NCBI RefSeq assembly: GCF_003315035.1
Contig: NZ_QNRE01000003.1
Span: 496,001-560,000, forward strand
Source of the DNA: Nocardia puris
GTDB taxonomy: Bacteria; Actinomycetota; Actinomycetes; Mycobacteriales; Mycobacteriaceae
Direction: 5' to 3'
Length of the DNA stretch: 64,000 nt
Position 1 is the first letter of the stretch; every line of letters begins with the position of its first letter. Positions 18,775-26,636 of the stretch are shown one piece after another. The notes under the pieces are model-generated. The model was given only the letters and a program-made list of their open reading frames with translations. It ran no database searches and was not told where the DNA came from. The translations under genes were made by a program, and so were the position numbers.

Positions 18775-20195
18775 ACCTGGGCGAGTTCCGCGCCGACGGG
18801 CGACGGCTGGCCGCGCTGGCCACGCCGATCGCCATGACCCAACTGGCCCAGATCGCGGTGTCCACCACCAATATCGCGCTGATGGGCACGCTCGGCGTGC
18901 GGCAGGTGGCCGCGGGCGGGCTGGCGATCGTGCTGTTCAACCAGATCCGCACCATGTGCGTCGGATTGATCACCGGCACGGGCAACCAGATCGCGTCCGC
19001 GGTCAGCGCGGCGGGCAAGCGCGGCGAATCCGCCGACCGCGAGGTGCGGGAGGTGGTGCGCTCGAGCTTCCTGATCGCCACCCTCGCGGGCCTGCTCGGC
19101 GGTGTGCTGCTCGTCGGGCTGGGCTGGTCGCTGCAATGGCTCGGCCAGGACGCGGGCGTGCTCGCCGACGCGCGCCCGCTCATGGTCGCGCTCGCGCCGG
19201 GCTTGCTGCCATGCCTGTGGTTCCAGGTGCTGCGCCAGTACACCGTGGGCCTGCAACGGCCGCAGGCGCTGCTGCTGGTGACGCTCGGGTCGGTGGTGCT
19301 GAATCTGGTGCTGGCGCTGGCGTTCATGCACGGCTGGGCCGGGCTGCCCGCGCTCGGGCTCACCGGCATCGGCGTGGCCACCTCGCTGGTCTTCCTGATC
19401 ACCTTCGCCGTGTTCTGGGCGATGGTGCGCCGCGACGCGGAACTCGGCCGCACGCTGGCGATCCGGCCGTGGCCGGTGCAGCGCGCCACCGTGGTGTCGG
19501 AGTTGAAGCTGGGCACGCCGATCGCGCTGACCTACGGGTCGGAGGCGGGCATGTTCTCGGTGCTGGCCCTGGTGATGGGCAGCATCGGCCCGGCGGCGCT
19601 GGCCGCGCACAATGTGGTGTACCAGATCATCTACATCGTGTTCCAGGTCGCGATCGGGCTCTCGCACGGCGCGTCCATCCTGGTCAGCCACGCCGTCGCG
19701 CGCGACGAGTACACGCACGCCAAGGCGCTGGCCTGGCTCGCCCTGCGCTACGCGGGCGTGATCGCGGTGGTCACCGGCCTGGCGTACGTGCTCGTGCCCG
19801 ATCTGGTGCTGCGCCCGTTCCTCGATCCCGGCGACACCGGGACCGTCGAGTTGGCGCACACCCTGCTGTTGATCGGCATCGTGCTGCAATTCTTCGACGC
19901 GGCGCAGAACATCGGCACCGGATTGTTGCGCGGGCTCAAGGAGACCCGGATCGGATTCCGGCTCTCCCTGGTGGGGTACTGGATGGTCGGCCTGCCCAGC
20001 GCGCTGCTGCTCGCGTTCCCGGTGGGCCTGGGCGCGGCCGGTGTGTGGTGGGGCCTGACGGCCGGTCTGGCCACCACGGCCGTGCTCATGCTGTGGCGCT
20101 ATTTCGCGCTGCTCGACGGCCGCGCCGCCGAATACCCGCGCCCGCTGCCCGGCCCGGCCGCCGAGCGCGAACTCACCCGGCGCCGCGGGGCCTGA
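18771..20195 (+). CDS. MATE-family efflux transporter
   Basis: The 474-residue protein has twelve hydrophobic segments in two similar halves and begins with LAALATPIAMTQLAQIAVST, the usual helix 1 of MATE/NorM proteins. Later segments include GTGNQIASAVSAAGKRGE and KLGTPIALTYGSEAGMF, the start of the second repeat. MATE proteins expel small cations or natural products by Na+ or H+ antiport. As last gene of the operon, overlapping sbnA by GTGA with GGAGG (18762-18766) just upstream, it most likely exports the operon's product. A strong hairpin follows the stop. Confidence 0.85.
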   Translation: MNLGEFRADGRRLAALATPIAMTQLAQIAVSTTNIALMGTLGVRQVAAGGLAIVLFNQIRTMCVGLITGTGNQIASAVSAAGKRGESADREVREVVRSSFLIATLAGLLGGVLLVGLGWSLQWLGQDAGVLADARPLMVALAPGLLPCLWFQVLRQYTVGLQRPQALLLVTLGSVVLNLVLALAFMHGWAGLPALGLTGIGVATSLVFLITFAVFWAMVRRDAELGRTLAIRPWPVQRATVVSELKLGTPIALTYGSEAGMFSVLALVMGSIGPAALAAHNVVYQIIYIVFQVAIGLSHGASILVSHAVARDEYTHAKALAWLALRYAGVIAVVTGLAYVLVPDLVLRPFLDPGDTGTVELAHTLLLIGIVLQFFDAAQNIGTGLLRGLKETRIGFRLSLVGYWMVGLPSALLLAFPVGLGAAGVWWGLTAGLATTAVLMLWRYFALLDGRAAEYPRPLPGPAAERELTRRRGA

Positions 20196-20207
20196 CCGCG
20201 ACGAGAA

Positions 20208-20239
20208 CCGCCCCCGGCTCGATCACGAACCGGGGGCGG
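20208..20239. terminator. Bidirectional hairpin terminator after the operon
   Basis: CCGCCCCCGG (20208-20217) pairs with CCGGGGGCGG (20230-20239) around a 12-nt loop. It lies between the convergent MATE and TerD genes, with no T-run. Confidence 0.7.
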
Positions 20240-20259
20240 ACATCTCGCGTGGGTGCGAC

Positions 20260-20835
20260 CTAAACGTTGACGCCGTAGTCGCGCGCGATACCGGCCAGGC
20301 CGGAGGCGTACCCCTGGCCGATGGCCCGGAACTTCCACTCCGCGCCGTGCCGGTACAGCTCGCCGAACACCATCGCGGTCTCGGTGGACGCGTCCTCGCT
20401 GAGGTCGTAACGGGCCAGCTCGGCGCCGGTGACGGCGTCGACGACGCGGATGAACGCGTTGCGGATCTGGCCGAACGACTGGCCGCGCGCGTCGGCGTCG
20501 TGGATCGAGACCGGGAAGAAGATGTTGGTGATCGTCGGCGGCGTGGCGGCCAGGTCGATGTTGATCACCTCGTCGTCACCCTCGCCCTCGCCGGTGAGGT
20601 TGTCACCGGTGTGCTCGATGGTGCCCTCCGGCGAACGCAGGTTGTTGTAGAAGATGAAGTGCTTGTCGGACAACACCTTCAGGTTCTGTCCCGTGGCGAG
20701 CGCACTCGCGTCGAGGTCGTAGTCCGCCCCCGTCGTAGTGCGCACGTCCCAGCCCAGGCCGACGGACACTTTGGTGAGATTCGGCGCCTGCTTGGACAGC
20801 GAGACGTTTCCGCCCTTGGCGAGTGTGACGCTCAT
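20260..20835 (-). CDS. TerD-family calcium-binding stress protein
   Basis: The 191-residue protein matches the TerD/TerE/CABP family over its full length: LSKQAPNLTKVSVGLGWDVR, DYDLDASAL, NNLRSPEGTIEHTGDNLTGEG (acidic loop), VINIDLAATPPTITNIFFPVSI and LSEDASTETAMVFGELYR. The aspartates in the DYDLD and GEGEGDDE loops are those that bind Ca2+ in the family. These cytoplasmic proteins are linked to tellurite, oxidative and envelope stress; the exact role is unresolved. ATG preceded by GGGGA. A lone copy without the rest of a ter operon. Confidence 0.9.
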   Translation of the reverse strand: MSVTLAKGGNVSLSKQAPNLTKVSVGLGWDVRTTTGADYDLDASALATGQNLKVLSDKHFIFYNNLRSPEGTIEHTGDNLTGEGEGDDEVINIDLAATPPTITNIFFPVSIHDADARGQSFGQIRNAFIRVVDAVTGAELARYDLSEDASTETAMVFGELYRHGAEWKFRAIGQGYASGLAGIARDYGVNV

Positions 20836-20891
20836 GGTCCCCTTCCCTTCGGCGCGGGTGCGCCGCGTTTCCTCTTACAGTTTTACCCGGT

Positions 20892-21377
20892 TCAGTGGTC
20901 GTGCTCGCGCGCCCATTCCCTCAGCGTCTCGACCCGGCCCTGCAACGCCCGCAGCTCGGTCTGATCCAGCACGGTGCGCTGAATGCCCTTGTCGACCTCG
21001 AACGCCGACTGCCGGTGATCGTCGATCACCGCGACATCGATGCGCACGGCCACGTAGTCCGGCGCCTCGGGCATCGGATCGGCGATCACCTCGGCGGTGC
21101 CGCGCGCGCAGAGCGCGACGTTGCCGCCGCCGAGGATGACCAGGGCGACCTCGGGCCGCTCCCGCAGCCGGGCCAGCGAACCGCGATCGAACTTGAGGCT
21201 GATCAGGATTCGCCGGTCGCCCGCGCGCACGGGCCACGACACCGGGATGGCGTGCGGGGCCGGATCGGTGGTCACGAGGACGGCGATGGTCTCGCGGGGC
21301 CATTCCGGGAGCACGTCCAGCTCGGGATGTTCGGTCGAGTGGTCTTGACGTTGCGCTGGGCTCACTCCGGCTGCCAT
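20892..21377 (-). CDS. Pyridoxamine 5'-phosphate oxidase-fold (PPOX/FDOR) protein
   Basis: The 161-residue split-barrel protein has the usual order: RETIAVLVTTDPAPHAIPVSW (first strands), RRILISLKFDRGSLARLRE, then PEVALVILGGGNVALCARGTAEVI and an acidic C-terminal helix. Members bind FMN, F420 or heme; the pattern does not decide which. The ATG at 21377 follows GAGG by 8 nt; the frame continues upstream to 21452 but without a ribosome site. Neighbours are TerD and a flavodoxin on the same strand with gaps of 56 and 140 bp, so cotranscription is uncertain. Confidence 0.7.
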   Translation of the reverse strand: MAAGVSPAQRQDHSTEHPELDVLPEWPRETIAVLVTTDPAPHAIPVSWPVRAGDRRILISLKFDRGSLARLRERPEVALVILGGGNVALCARGTAEVIADPMPEAPDYVAVRIDVAVIDDHRQSAFEVDKGIQRTVLDQTELRALQGRVETLREWAREHDH

Positions 21378-21517
21378 CTTCGTCACCTCGCGGATCGTCG
21401 CGCGCGACGGGCTGTGCCGCGCTGACAGCCAGTCTAAAACGCTGCGCCACATGCCCGCTGGCGCACCGAACTCCGAGCGGGGGATCTCAGGGAGATTTCA
21501 GGACCCGCCGGGGCCGC

Positions 21518-21970
21518 TCAGACGGCGGCCAGTTCGCGGATGGGCAGCGACCGCGCCCACTCGCGCGCCATGTCCTTCACCTTCACGTCGGTGGAGGCGT
21601 CGTGGCGCCCGTGCTCGCCGACTTGGACCGCGCCGCGCGCGGTCAGCTTCTCCGCGCAGATCTCGCCGCCGCGGTTGAACGTGTCCTCGTAGACCGAATC
21701 GCCCAGGCCGAACACGGCGAAGCGCAGGCCGGTGAGGTCGGGCTCGCGGGCGTCGAGCGCGTCGAAGAACGGCTCCGCGCCGGTGGGCAGGTCGCCGTCG
21801 CCGTAGGTGGAGCAGACGATGACGTGGAAGTCGGCGACGTCGAGGTCCTCGGGGTCGTAGTCGAGCATGTCGTAGAGGGACACGTCGTGGGCGGCCAGCT
21901 CGTCCGCCACGCTCTCGGCGGCGGACTCCGAGGTGCCCATCTCCGAACCGAACAGAATGACCACACGCAC
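21518..21970 (-). CDS. Flavodoxin-domain protein (short-chain)
   Basis: The 150-residue protein is a single FMN-binding flavodoxin domain: VVILFGSEMGTSESAAESVA (phosphate loop), VIVCSTYGDGDLPTGAEPFFD (first isoalloxazine loop) and FAVFGLGDSVYEDTFNRGGE (second loop). It resembles the FMN domain of sulfite reductase/MioC-type flavodoxins. Flavodoxins replace ferredoxin as electron carrier when iron is short; an IdeR-like box 56 bp upstream supports iron control here. The GTG at 21970 follows GGAG by about 9 nt; longer frames are not conserved. Confidence 0.85.
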   Translation of the reverse strand: MRVVILFGSEMGTSESAAESVADELAAHDVSLYDMLDYDPEDLDVADFHVIVCSTYGDGDLPTGAEPFFDALDAREPDLTGLRFAVFGLGDSVYEDTFNRGGEICAEKLTARGAVQVGEHGRHDASTDVKVKDMAREWARSLPIRELAAV

Positions 21971-22025
21971 CGCGAACGCTCCTTTCCGTGCCGCCCCGGC
22001 CTGCGCCGGGACCCGCAGAATTCGT

Positions 22026-22044
22026 TTTGGCGAGGCTACCCTAA
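22026..22044. promoter_or_regulatory. IdeR/DmdR-like iron box upstream of flavodoxin
   Basis: TTTGGCGAGGCTACCCTAA matches the consensus TTAGGTTAGGCTAACCTAA at 15 of 19 positions, the best of three such sites in the window. It lies 56 bp upstream of the flavodoxin start. Confidence 0.65.
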
Positions 22045-22476
22045 TTTCGGCCCGAATGGGCAGCCGGGCCGGGCCCGATCGCCCCTGTTCGCGCCTCCGA
22101 TTGACGGAATCCTCGCGCGGATGCATCATTTCTGGCAACGCCCTGTTCAACAGGGGTTCTTCTCCCGGTCGGCCGACGATTGCCCGACCGTCGCGCTGCC
22201 GCCGGTCCGGCCGCACCGCCGTATTCCGGTCCAGCGCTCCCGTCCACGTCGACGCTTCGGCGTCCCGCCGTAAGTGAGGTGAGAACTGGTGTCCCGATCG
22301 TTCGTCATCCGGCGTATCACCGCGTTCCTGCACTACGGCAGCGCTCCCCATTTCTGACTCCGCACCGCACCGGGTAAGGCCGTCCGCGACGCGACGCCGT
22401 CGCACGGCCCGCCCGGCTCCCGGTGCGGTGCGAACGAGCGCGCGGGCGAGTCATCCGACAGCGAAGTGGAGGCGAA
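22045..22476. other. 432-bp intergenic region upstream of the Stealth gene
   Basis: No gene is supported. The region contains a short inverted repeat CCCTGTTCAACAGGG (about 22141-22155) and, near its right end, the large nested hairpin listed separately. Promoters for the Stealth gene must lie here but none stands out. Confidence 0.5.
22361..22432 (+). repeat. 72-nt nested inverted repeat in the Stealth gene leader
   Basis: CGCACCGCACCGGG (22361-22374) pairs perfectly with CCCGGTGCGGTGCG (22419-22432). Inside, GGCCGT (22378-22383) pairs with ACGGCC (22404-22409), and inside that GCGACG (22386-22391) with CGTCGC (22398-22403). The three stacked helices end 44 nt before the GTG start. No gene on this strand ends nearby, so it is unlikely to be an ordinary terminator; it may be an RNA leader or operator. 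Confidence 0.6.
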
Positions 22477-23937
22477 GTGGACATCGAATCGGGTACGGCG
22501 CGCGTGGGTTTCGGCACGGTCGGCGCACTGGCGGGCAATCTCGCCGTCGCGGAGACGACCGTCGCCGACCTCGGCTATCTGCGCGGACAGCTGGCGGCGG
22601 CCGAAGTGCCGTTCCTGCTGGTCCGCGACACGGGGCACCGGTTGATCCTGGCCGCCGACGCGGCGCACCGCGCCATGGTCGCGCGGGTGACCGAAGCCGC
22701 CGAGGCCGCGGGATTCGCCTGCGAGCCGGTGGGGTCCGGTGTGCTGCGGCTGGGCCGCGACCCCGATCCCGCGCACCACGTGGAGCTGGAACTGTGGGAG
22801 TACCACGGTGACACCGTCACCTGCCCGCGCCCGAACGCGTTGACGCGCACCGTATTCGACCTCGCCGATGTGGAGACGACCCAGATCCGGCTCTACGACC
22901 GGGTCTGGCCGACGCTGGCGGACATGTTCGCGCCGAATGTCACCGACGTGAACTTCGACATCGACATCGTCTTCTCCTGGGTCGACGGTTCCGATCCGGA
23001 GTTCCGCGCCCGCCGGGCCGGGATGATGGCGCAGGTCGTCGTGGGCGAGGGCGACGACGCCGACGCGCGCATCCGCCAGATCGAGGAACTGCGCTACGCG
23101 CTGCGCTCGGTGCACAAGAACGCGCCGTGGATCCGGCGCATCTTCATCGCCACCGACTCCCGCGTGCCCGACTGGCTCGCCGACCACCCGCGCGTCACGG
23201 TGGTGCGCGCCCTCGACCACTTCCGCGACACCGACGGGCTGCCCACCTTCAACTCGCACGCCGTGGAATCGCAGTTGCAGCACATCGAGGGGCTCAGCGA
23301 GCACTTCCTGTACTCCAACGACGACATGTTCTTCGCGCGGCCGGTGCGCCCGTCGATGTTCTTCACCCCGGCCGGCGTGAGCCGGTTCATCGAGGCCGAC
23401 ACCCGCATCGGCGCGGGCCGGAACAACGAGCGGCGCAGCGGATTCGAGAACGCCGCCCGGGTGAACCGGCAGCTGCTGGCGCGGCGTTTCGGGCACGTCA
23501 TCACCCGGCACCTCGAGCACACGCCGGTGCCGCTGCGGCGAGATGTGCTGCTGGAGATGGAGACCGAGTTCGCCGAGGATTTCGCGCGCACGGCGGCGAG
23601 CCGATTCCGTTCGGCCACCGACATTTCCGTCACGAACTCGCTCTACCACTACTACGCGATGCTCACCGGGCGCGCGGTGCCGCAGGAGGCGGCGCGGGTG
23701 CGCTACGTGGACACCACCAGCCGGGCCGGCCTGGCGCTGCTCGACGAGCTGGCCGCGCACCGCGACGTGGACTTCTTCTGCCTCAACGACGGCAGCTTCC
23801 CCGAGATCCCGGAAAGCGAACGGGTGCGGGCGGTTTCGCAATTCCTGGCGCACTGGTTCCCGGAACCCGCGCCGTGGGAACGGATCAGCGCACCGCCCCG
23901 TCGCCCGCTTGCCGATCCGACGGCGGGCGCCGCATGA
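22477..23937 (+). CDS. Stealth-family sugar-phosphate transferase (capsule polysaccharide type)
   Basis: The 486-residue protein shows the conserved regions of Stealth proteins: CR1 [17 protein letters not shown] (about 160-176), CR2 [20 protein letters not shown] with [10 protein letters not shown], then [20 protein letters not shown] and a later [12 protein letters not shown]. These enzymes transfer hexose-1-phosphate in capsule or cell-wall polysaccharide synthesis, as N-acetylglucosamine-phosphotransferases do. The N-terminal 150 residues are a separate, unassigned region. The GTG at 22477 follows GGAGG (22468-22472) by 4 nt. It stands alone, so the polymer it serves is unknown. Confidence 0.85.
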   Translation: MDIESGTARVGFGTVGALAGNLAVAETTVADLGYLRGQLAAAEVPFLLVRDTGHRLILAADAAHRAMVARVTEAAEAAGFACEPVGSGVLRLGRDPDPAHHVELELWEYHGDTVTCPRPNALTRTVFDLADVETTQIRLYDRVWPTLADMFAPNVTDVNFDIDIVFSWVDGSDPEFRARRAGMMAQVVVGEGDDADARIRQIEELRYALRSVHKNAPWIRRIFIATDSRVPDWLADHPRVTVVRALDHFRDTDGLPTFNSHAVESQLQHIEGLSEHFLYSNDDMFFARPVRPSMFFTPAGVSRFIEADTRIGAGRNNERRSGFENAARVNRQLLARRFGHVITRHLEHTPVPLRRDVLLEMETEFAEDFARTAASRFRSATDISVTNSLYHYYAMLTGRAVPQEAARVRYVDTTSRAGLALLDELAAHRDVDFFCLNDGSFPEIPESERVRAVSQFLAHWFPEPAPWERISAPPRRPLADPTAGAA

Positions 23938-24838
23938 CGTGCGGGATGCGCGCGGCGGGCGGGATCACGATGCCCGCCGCGGCCAGCTTCTCGGCGGCCT
24001 GCTCGGGGGTGGCGGGCTCGCCGACGGTGGGGCCCGCGTCGATCGGGACCACCGTGTGCACCACGGTGTCCGGGTAGACGTGCACGAAGTTGAACGCCTG
24101 CGCGCCGTCGCGGCCGCGCAGGCCCCCCTCGGCGACGCCGAGATCCTGGGTGTAGCAGGTGGCCGAGGACACCGACACCGGGATGCCCGCGAACGTGGCG
24201 AAGGTGGACAGGTGCACGTGACCGGCCAGGATCGCGCGCACGTCGGAGCCGTCCAGCACCGCGGCCAGCCTGCGCTGATCGCGTAGTTCCACGGTGACGG
24301 CCAGGTCCAGCACGCACGGCACCGGCGGGTGGTGCATGGCCAGGACGGTGCCGAACGGGGCCGGCTCGGCCAGCACCGACCGCAACCAGTCGAGCTGTCG
24401 GTCGCTGATCTCGCCGTAGTGGTGGCCGGGAACGGAGGTGTCGAGGGCGACGATCCGCAGTCCGTCGACCATGTGCACCCGGTCGAACGGCTCGTCGGAG
24501 GCGGTCTCGCCGAGCAGGCCGCTGCGCAGCGCGCCCCGGTCGTCATGATTGCCCATCACCCACACCACGGGCGCGCCGAGTTCCTCGGCGAACGGGTCCA
24601 CCAGCGCGCGCAGTTTCGCGTATGCGCCGGGCTCGCCCCGGTCGGTGAGGTCGCCGGTGAACACCAGCGCGGTGGGGCGGATGCGGCTGGCCGCCGCGTG
24701 GTCGAGCAGCTGGCGCAACCGTCGCTCGGCGTCCACGGCGCCGTAGAGCGCGTCGTCACCGGCGATCAGATGGGTGTCGCTGAAATGGAAAAGCACATGA
24801 TCCGGCCGCGGGTGCTCCGCGACTCTGCTGATGGGCAC
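23885..24838 (-). CDS. cpdA: Class III cyclic nucleotide phosphodiesterase (Rv0805-like)
   Basis: The 317-residue metallophosphoesterase aligns with M. tuberculosis Rv0805 almost residue for residue. The metal ligands fall at the same numbers: D21 and H23 (FSDTHL), D63 (TGDLTD), N97 (MGNHDD), H169 (MHHPP), H207 and H209 (AGHVH). Rv0805 hydrolyses cAMP (better 2',3'-cAMP) and also binds the cell envelope through its C-terminal tail. GTG start with GGAGGG about 12 nt upstream. Its 3' end overlaps the convergent Stealth gene by 53 bp, which is unusual for two real genes but both are well conserved. Confidence 0.93.
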   Translation of the reverse strand: MPISRVAEHPRPDHVLFHFSDTHLIAGDDALYGAVDAERRLRQLLDHAAASRIRPTALVFTGDLTDRGEPGAYAKLRALVDPFAEELGAPVVWVMGNHDDRGALRSGLLGETASDEPFDRVHMVDGLRIVALDTSVPGHHYGEISDRQLDWLRSVLAEPAPFGTVLAMHHPPVPCVLDLAVTVELRDQRRLAAVLDGSDVRAILAGHVHLSTFATFAGIPVSVSSATCYTQDLGVAEGGLRGRDGAQAFNFVHVYPDTVVHTVVPIDAGPTVGEPATPEQAAEKLAAAGIVIPPAARIPHVMRRPPSDRQAGDGAVR

Positions 24839-25005
24839 CGGACCGCAGTCCCTCCCGGCGGGTCTCCGCCATCGGCTTCGGGTCGCCGGACAGAATAGCG
24901 AACCCGTACCGTTCTTTTCTCCCCCACCACGGTGACGGCCCGCTTGCGCGCGGGTGAGAGTTCGGTGTCGACTCGGAATCCGCAGGTATCGCGCCCGTCG
25001 CGGGG

Positions 25006-25036
25006 TTGACTTGGAGTGCGCTCCAGGTCATAGCCT
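25006..25036 (+). promoter_or_regulatory. MerR-type promoter with 19-bp spacer and operator
   Basis: TTGACT (25006-25011) and TAGCCT (25031-25036) are separated by exactly 19 bp, the over-long spacer used by MerR-family activators. The spacer begins with the symmetric element TGGAG-TGCG-CTCCA (25012-25025). The -10 ends 6 nt before the ATG at 25043, so the mRNA would be leaderless. No merR gene lies in the window. Confidence 0.65.
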
Positions 25037-25042
25037 GGCGGC

Positions 25043-25918
25043 ATGCGACTCGGAATTCATGTGCCGAACTTCGATATGCCCGGTGGACCGGGCGCGATCG
25101 CGCCGGAACTGGCGCGGGTGGGGGCCGCCGCCGAGGAGGCGGGCGCCGACTGGCTCTCCTTCATGGACCACTTCTTCCAGATCCCGCCGCGCGGCGAGGC
25201 CACCCAGCCGATGCTGGAGGGCTACACCTCGCTCGGCTACCTCGCGGCGCACACCTCGCGAATTCGCCTGGGCCTCTTGGTGACCGGTGTGACCTACCGG
25301 CACCCCGGCCTGCTGGCCAAGATCGTGACCACGCTCGACGTGCTGTCCGGCGGGCGGGCGACGCTCGGGATCGGCGCCGCGTGGTTCGAGCGCGAACACC
25401 TCGGGCTGGGAGTCGAGTTCCCGCCGCTGGCCGAACGGTTCGAGCGCCTGGAGGAGGCGCTGCGGATCGTCCAGCAGATGTGGGACCAGGGCGAGAACGG
25501 GCCGTTCGAGGGCAAGTACTACCGGCTCGCGGAGACGCTGTGCTCGCCGCCGCCGGTGACGCAGCCGCGCCCGCCGATCCTCATCGCGGGCGGTGGTGAA
25601 CGCAAGACGCTGCGGCTGGTCGCCCAGTACGGGGACGGGTGCAACCTCTTCTTCGACACTCCCGAGGGCGTCGCGCACAAACTGGACGTGCTGCGCGCGC
25701 ACTGCGACACCGTCGGCCGCGACTACGACGCGATCGAGAAGACCATGATCTACGCCGCCGGACAGCCGGGCCCCGACTTCGCCGACCGAATGAGCGATTA
25801 CGCGCGGCTGGGCATCGATACGGTGATGGTCGCCCCGCCCGGCGACCACCCGGCGCAGTGGATCACCGACGTGTGCGCGCCGCTGGTACCGAAACTCGCG
25901 GATCTGCCCAGGAATTGA
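25043..25918 (+). CDS. LLM-class (luciferase-like) F420-dependent oxidoreductase
   Basis: The 291-residue TIM-barrel protein has family landmarks: GADWLSFMDHFFQIPP, RIRLGLLVTGVTYRHPGLLAKI, LDVLSGGRATLGIGAAWFEREH and PPILIAGGGERKTLRLVAQYGD. In Mycobacteriales most members use the deazaflavin F420, and the pattern is of that subgroup (TIGR03560-like), though FMN cannot be excluded. Substrate unknown. No Shine-Dalgarno precedes the ATG; a MerR-type promoter placed for leaderless transcription supports this start. A regulator sensing a drug or redox signal may control it. Confidence 0.88.
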   Translation: MRLGIHVPNFDMPGGPGAIAPELARVGAAAEEAGADWLSFMDHFFQIPPRGEATQPMLEGYTSLGYLAAHTSRIRLGLLVTGVTYRHPGLLAKIVTTLDVLSGGRATLGIGAAWFEREHLGLGVEFPPLAERFERLEEALRIVQQMWDQGENGPFEGKYYRLAETLCSPPPVTQPRPPILIAGGGERKTLRLVAQYGDGCNLFFDTPEGVAHKLDVLRAHCDTVGRDYDAIEKTMIYAAGQPGPDFADRMSDYARLGIDTVMVAPPGDHPAQWITDVCAPLVPKLADLPRN

Positions 25919-25928
25919 GCCAACGCCT

Positions 25929-26636
25929 TCAGTCGTAGGCGGGCCAGTGGGTGCGCCAGTCCTCCGGGGACAGTGGAAGGCGTTCGCCCCGAACCGATTC
26001 CGCGGCGTCCTCGGCGGCGCGGATATCGGCGGCGAACGCCAATGTCGCCTTGCGCAGGCGTTCCTCGGCGCTCTCCGGCTCGCCGAGGTGCACGATGCGC
26101 AGGGTCTCGGGGACCAGATCGTCGGGCAGCCCGGCGCGCGCGCTGCGGGCGCGCACCTTCTCCGCCAGCGCGAGCGCGGGCTGCGCCATGGCGATGCCGT
26201 CCAGGCAGGAGCGGCGCGCCTTCTCCGTGGATTTGCGCTCCTCCCAGGCGCGTTCCTGCGCGGCGATCTTCTCCTCGACCGTCGCGTCCGGCCCCAGCTC
26301 CGACTCGCGCAGCAGCGGGCTGCGATGCACCAGCTTGGCCACCAGCGCGGCGGCCACGTCATCGACGGTGAATTCGCCTGCCGCTTCGGCGATCCGGGAG
26401 TGGAACAGCACCTGCAGCAGCAGGTCGCCCAGCTCCTCCTTGATGGTCTCGGCGTCGGCGTGCTGGATGGCGTCGAGCAGTTCGTAGGTCTCCTCGAGCA
26501 GGTAGGGGCGCAGCGAGTCGTGGGTCTGGGTGCGCTCCCAGCCGCCGAAATGCCAGAGCCGGTCCATCACCTCGACGGCGTCGGCCAGCCCCGCGGCCAC
26601 CGTGCGGCGGGCCTCGTCGCGTTCGGCGCGCGTCAC
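25929..26636 (-). CDS. mazG: Nucleoside triphosphate pyrophosphohydrolase MazG
   Basis: The 235-residue protein has the MazG motif [10 protein letters not shown] followed by [19 protein letters not shown]; the EExxE and ExxD acidic residues bind Mg2+. It hydrolyses (d)NTPs, including oxidised ones, to monophosphate and pyrophosphate. The last third ([12 protein letters not shown]) is shorter than the second MazG domain of the E. coli protein, as in mycobacteria. Its GTG overlaps the mfd stop (GTGA), the same mfd-mazG coupling as in M. tuberculosis. Its 3' end lies 10 bp from the convergent LLM gene. Confidence 0.92.
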   Translation of the reverse strand: MTRAERDEARRTVAAGLADAVEVMDRLWHFGGWERTQTHDSLRPYLLEETYELLDAIQHADAETIKEELGDLLLQVLFHSRIAEAAGEFTVDDVAAALVAKLVHRSPLLRESELGPDATVEEKIAAQERAWEERKSTEKARRSCLDGIAMAQPALALAEKVRARSARAGLPDDLVPETLRIVHLGEPESAEERLRKATLAFAADIRAAEDAAESVRGERLPLSPEDWRTHWPAYD

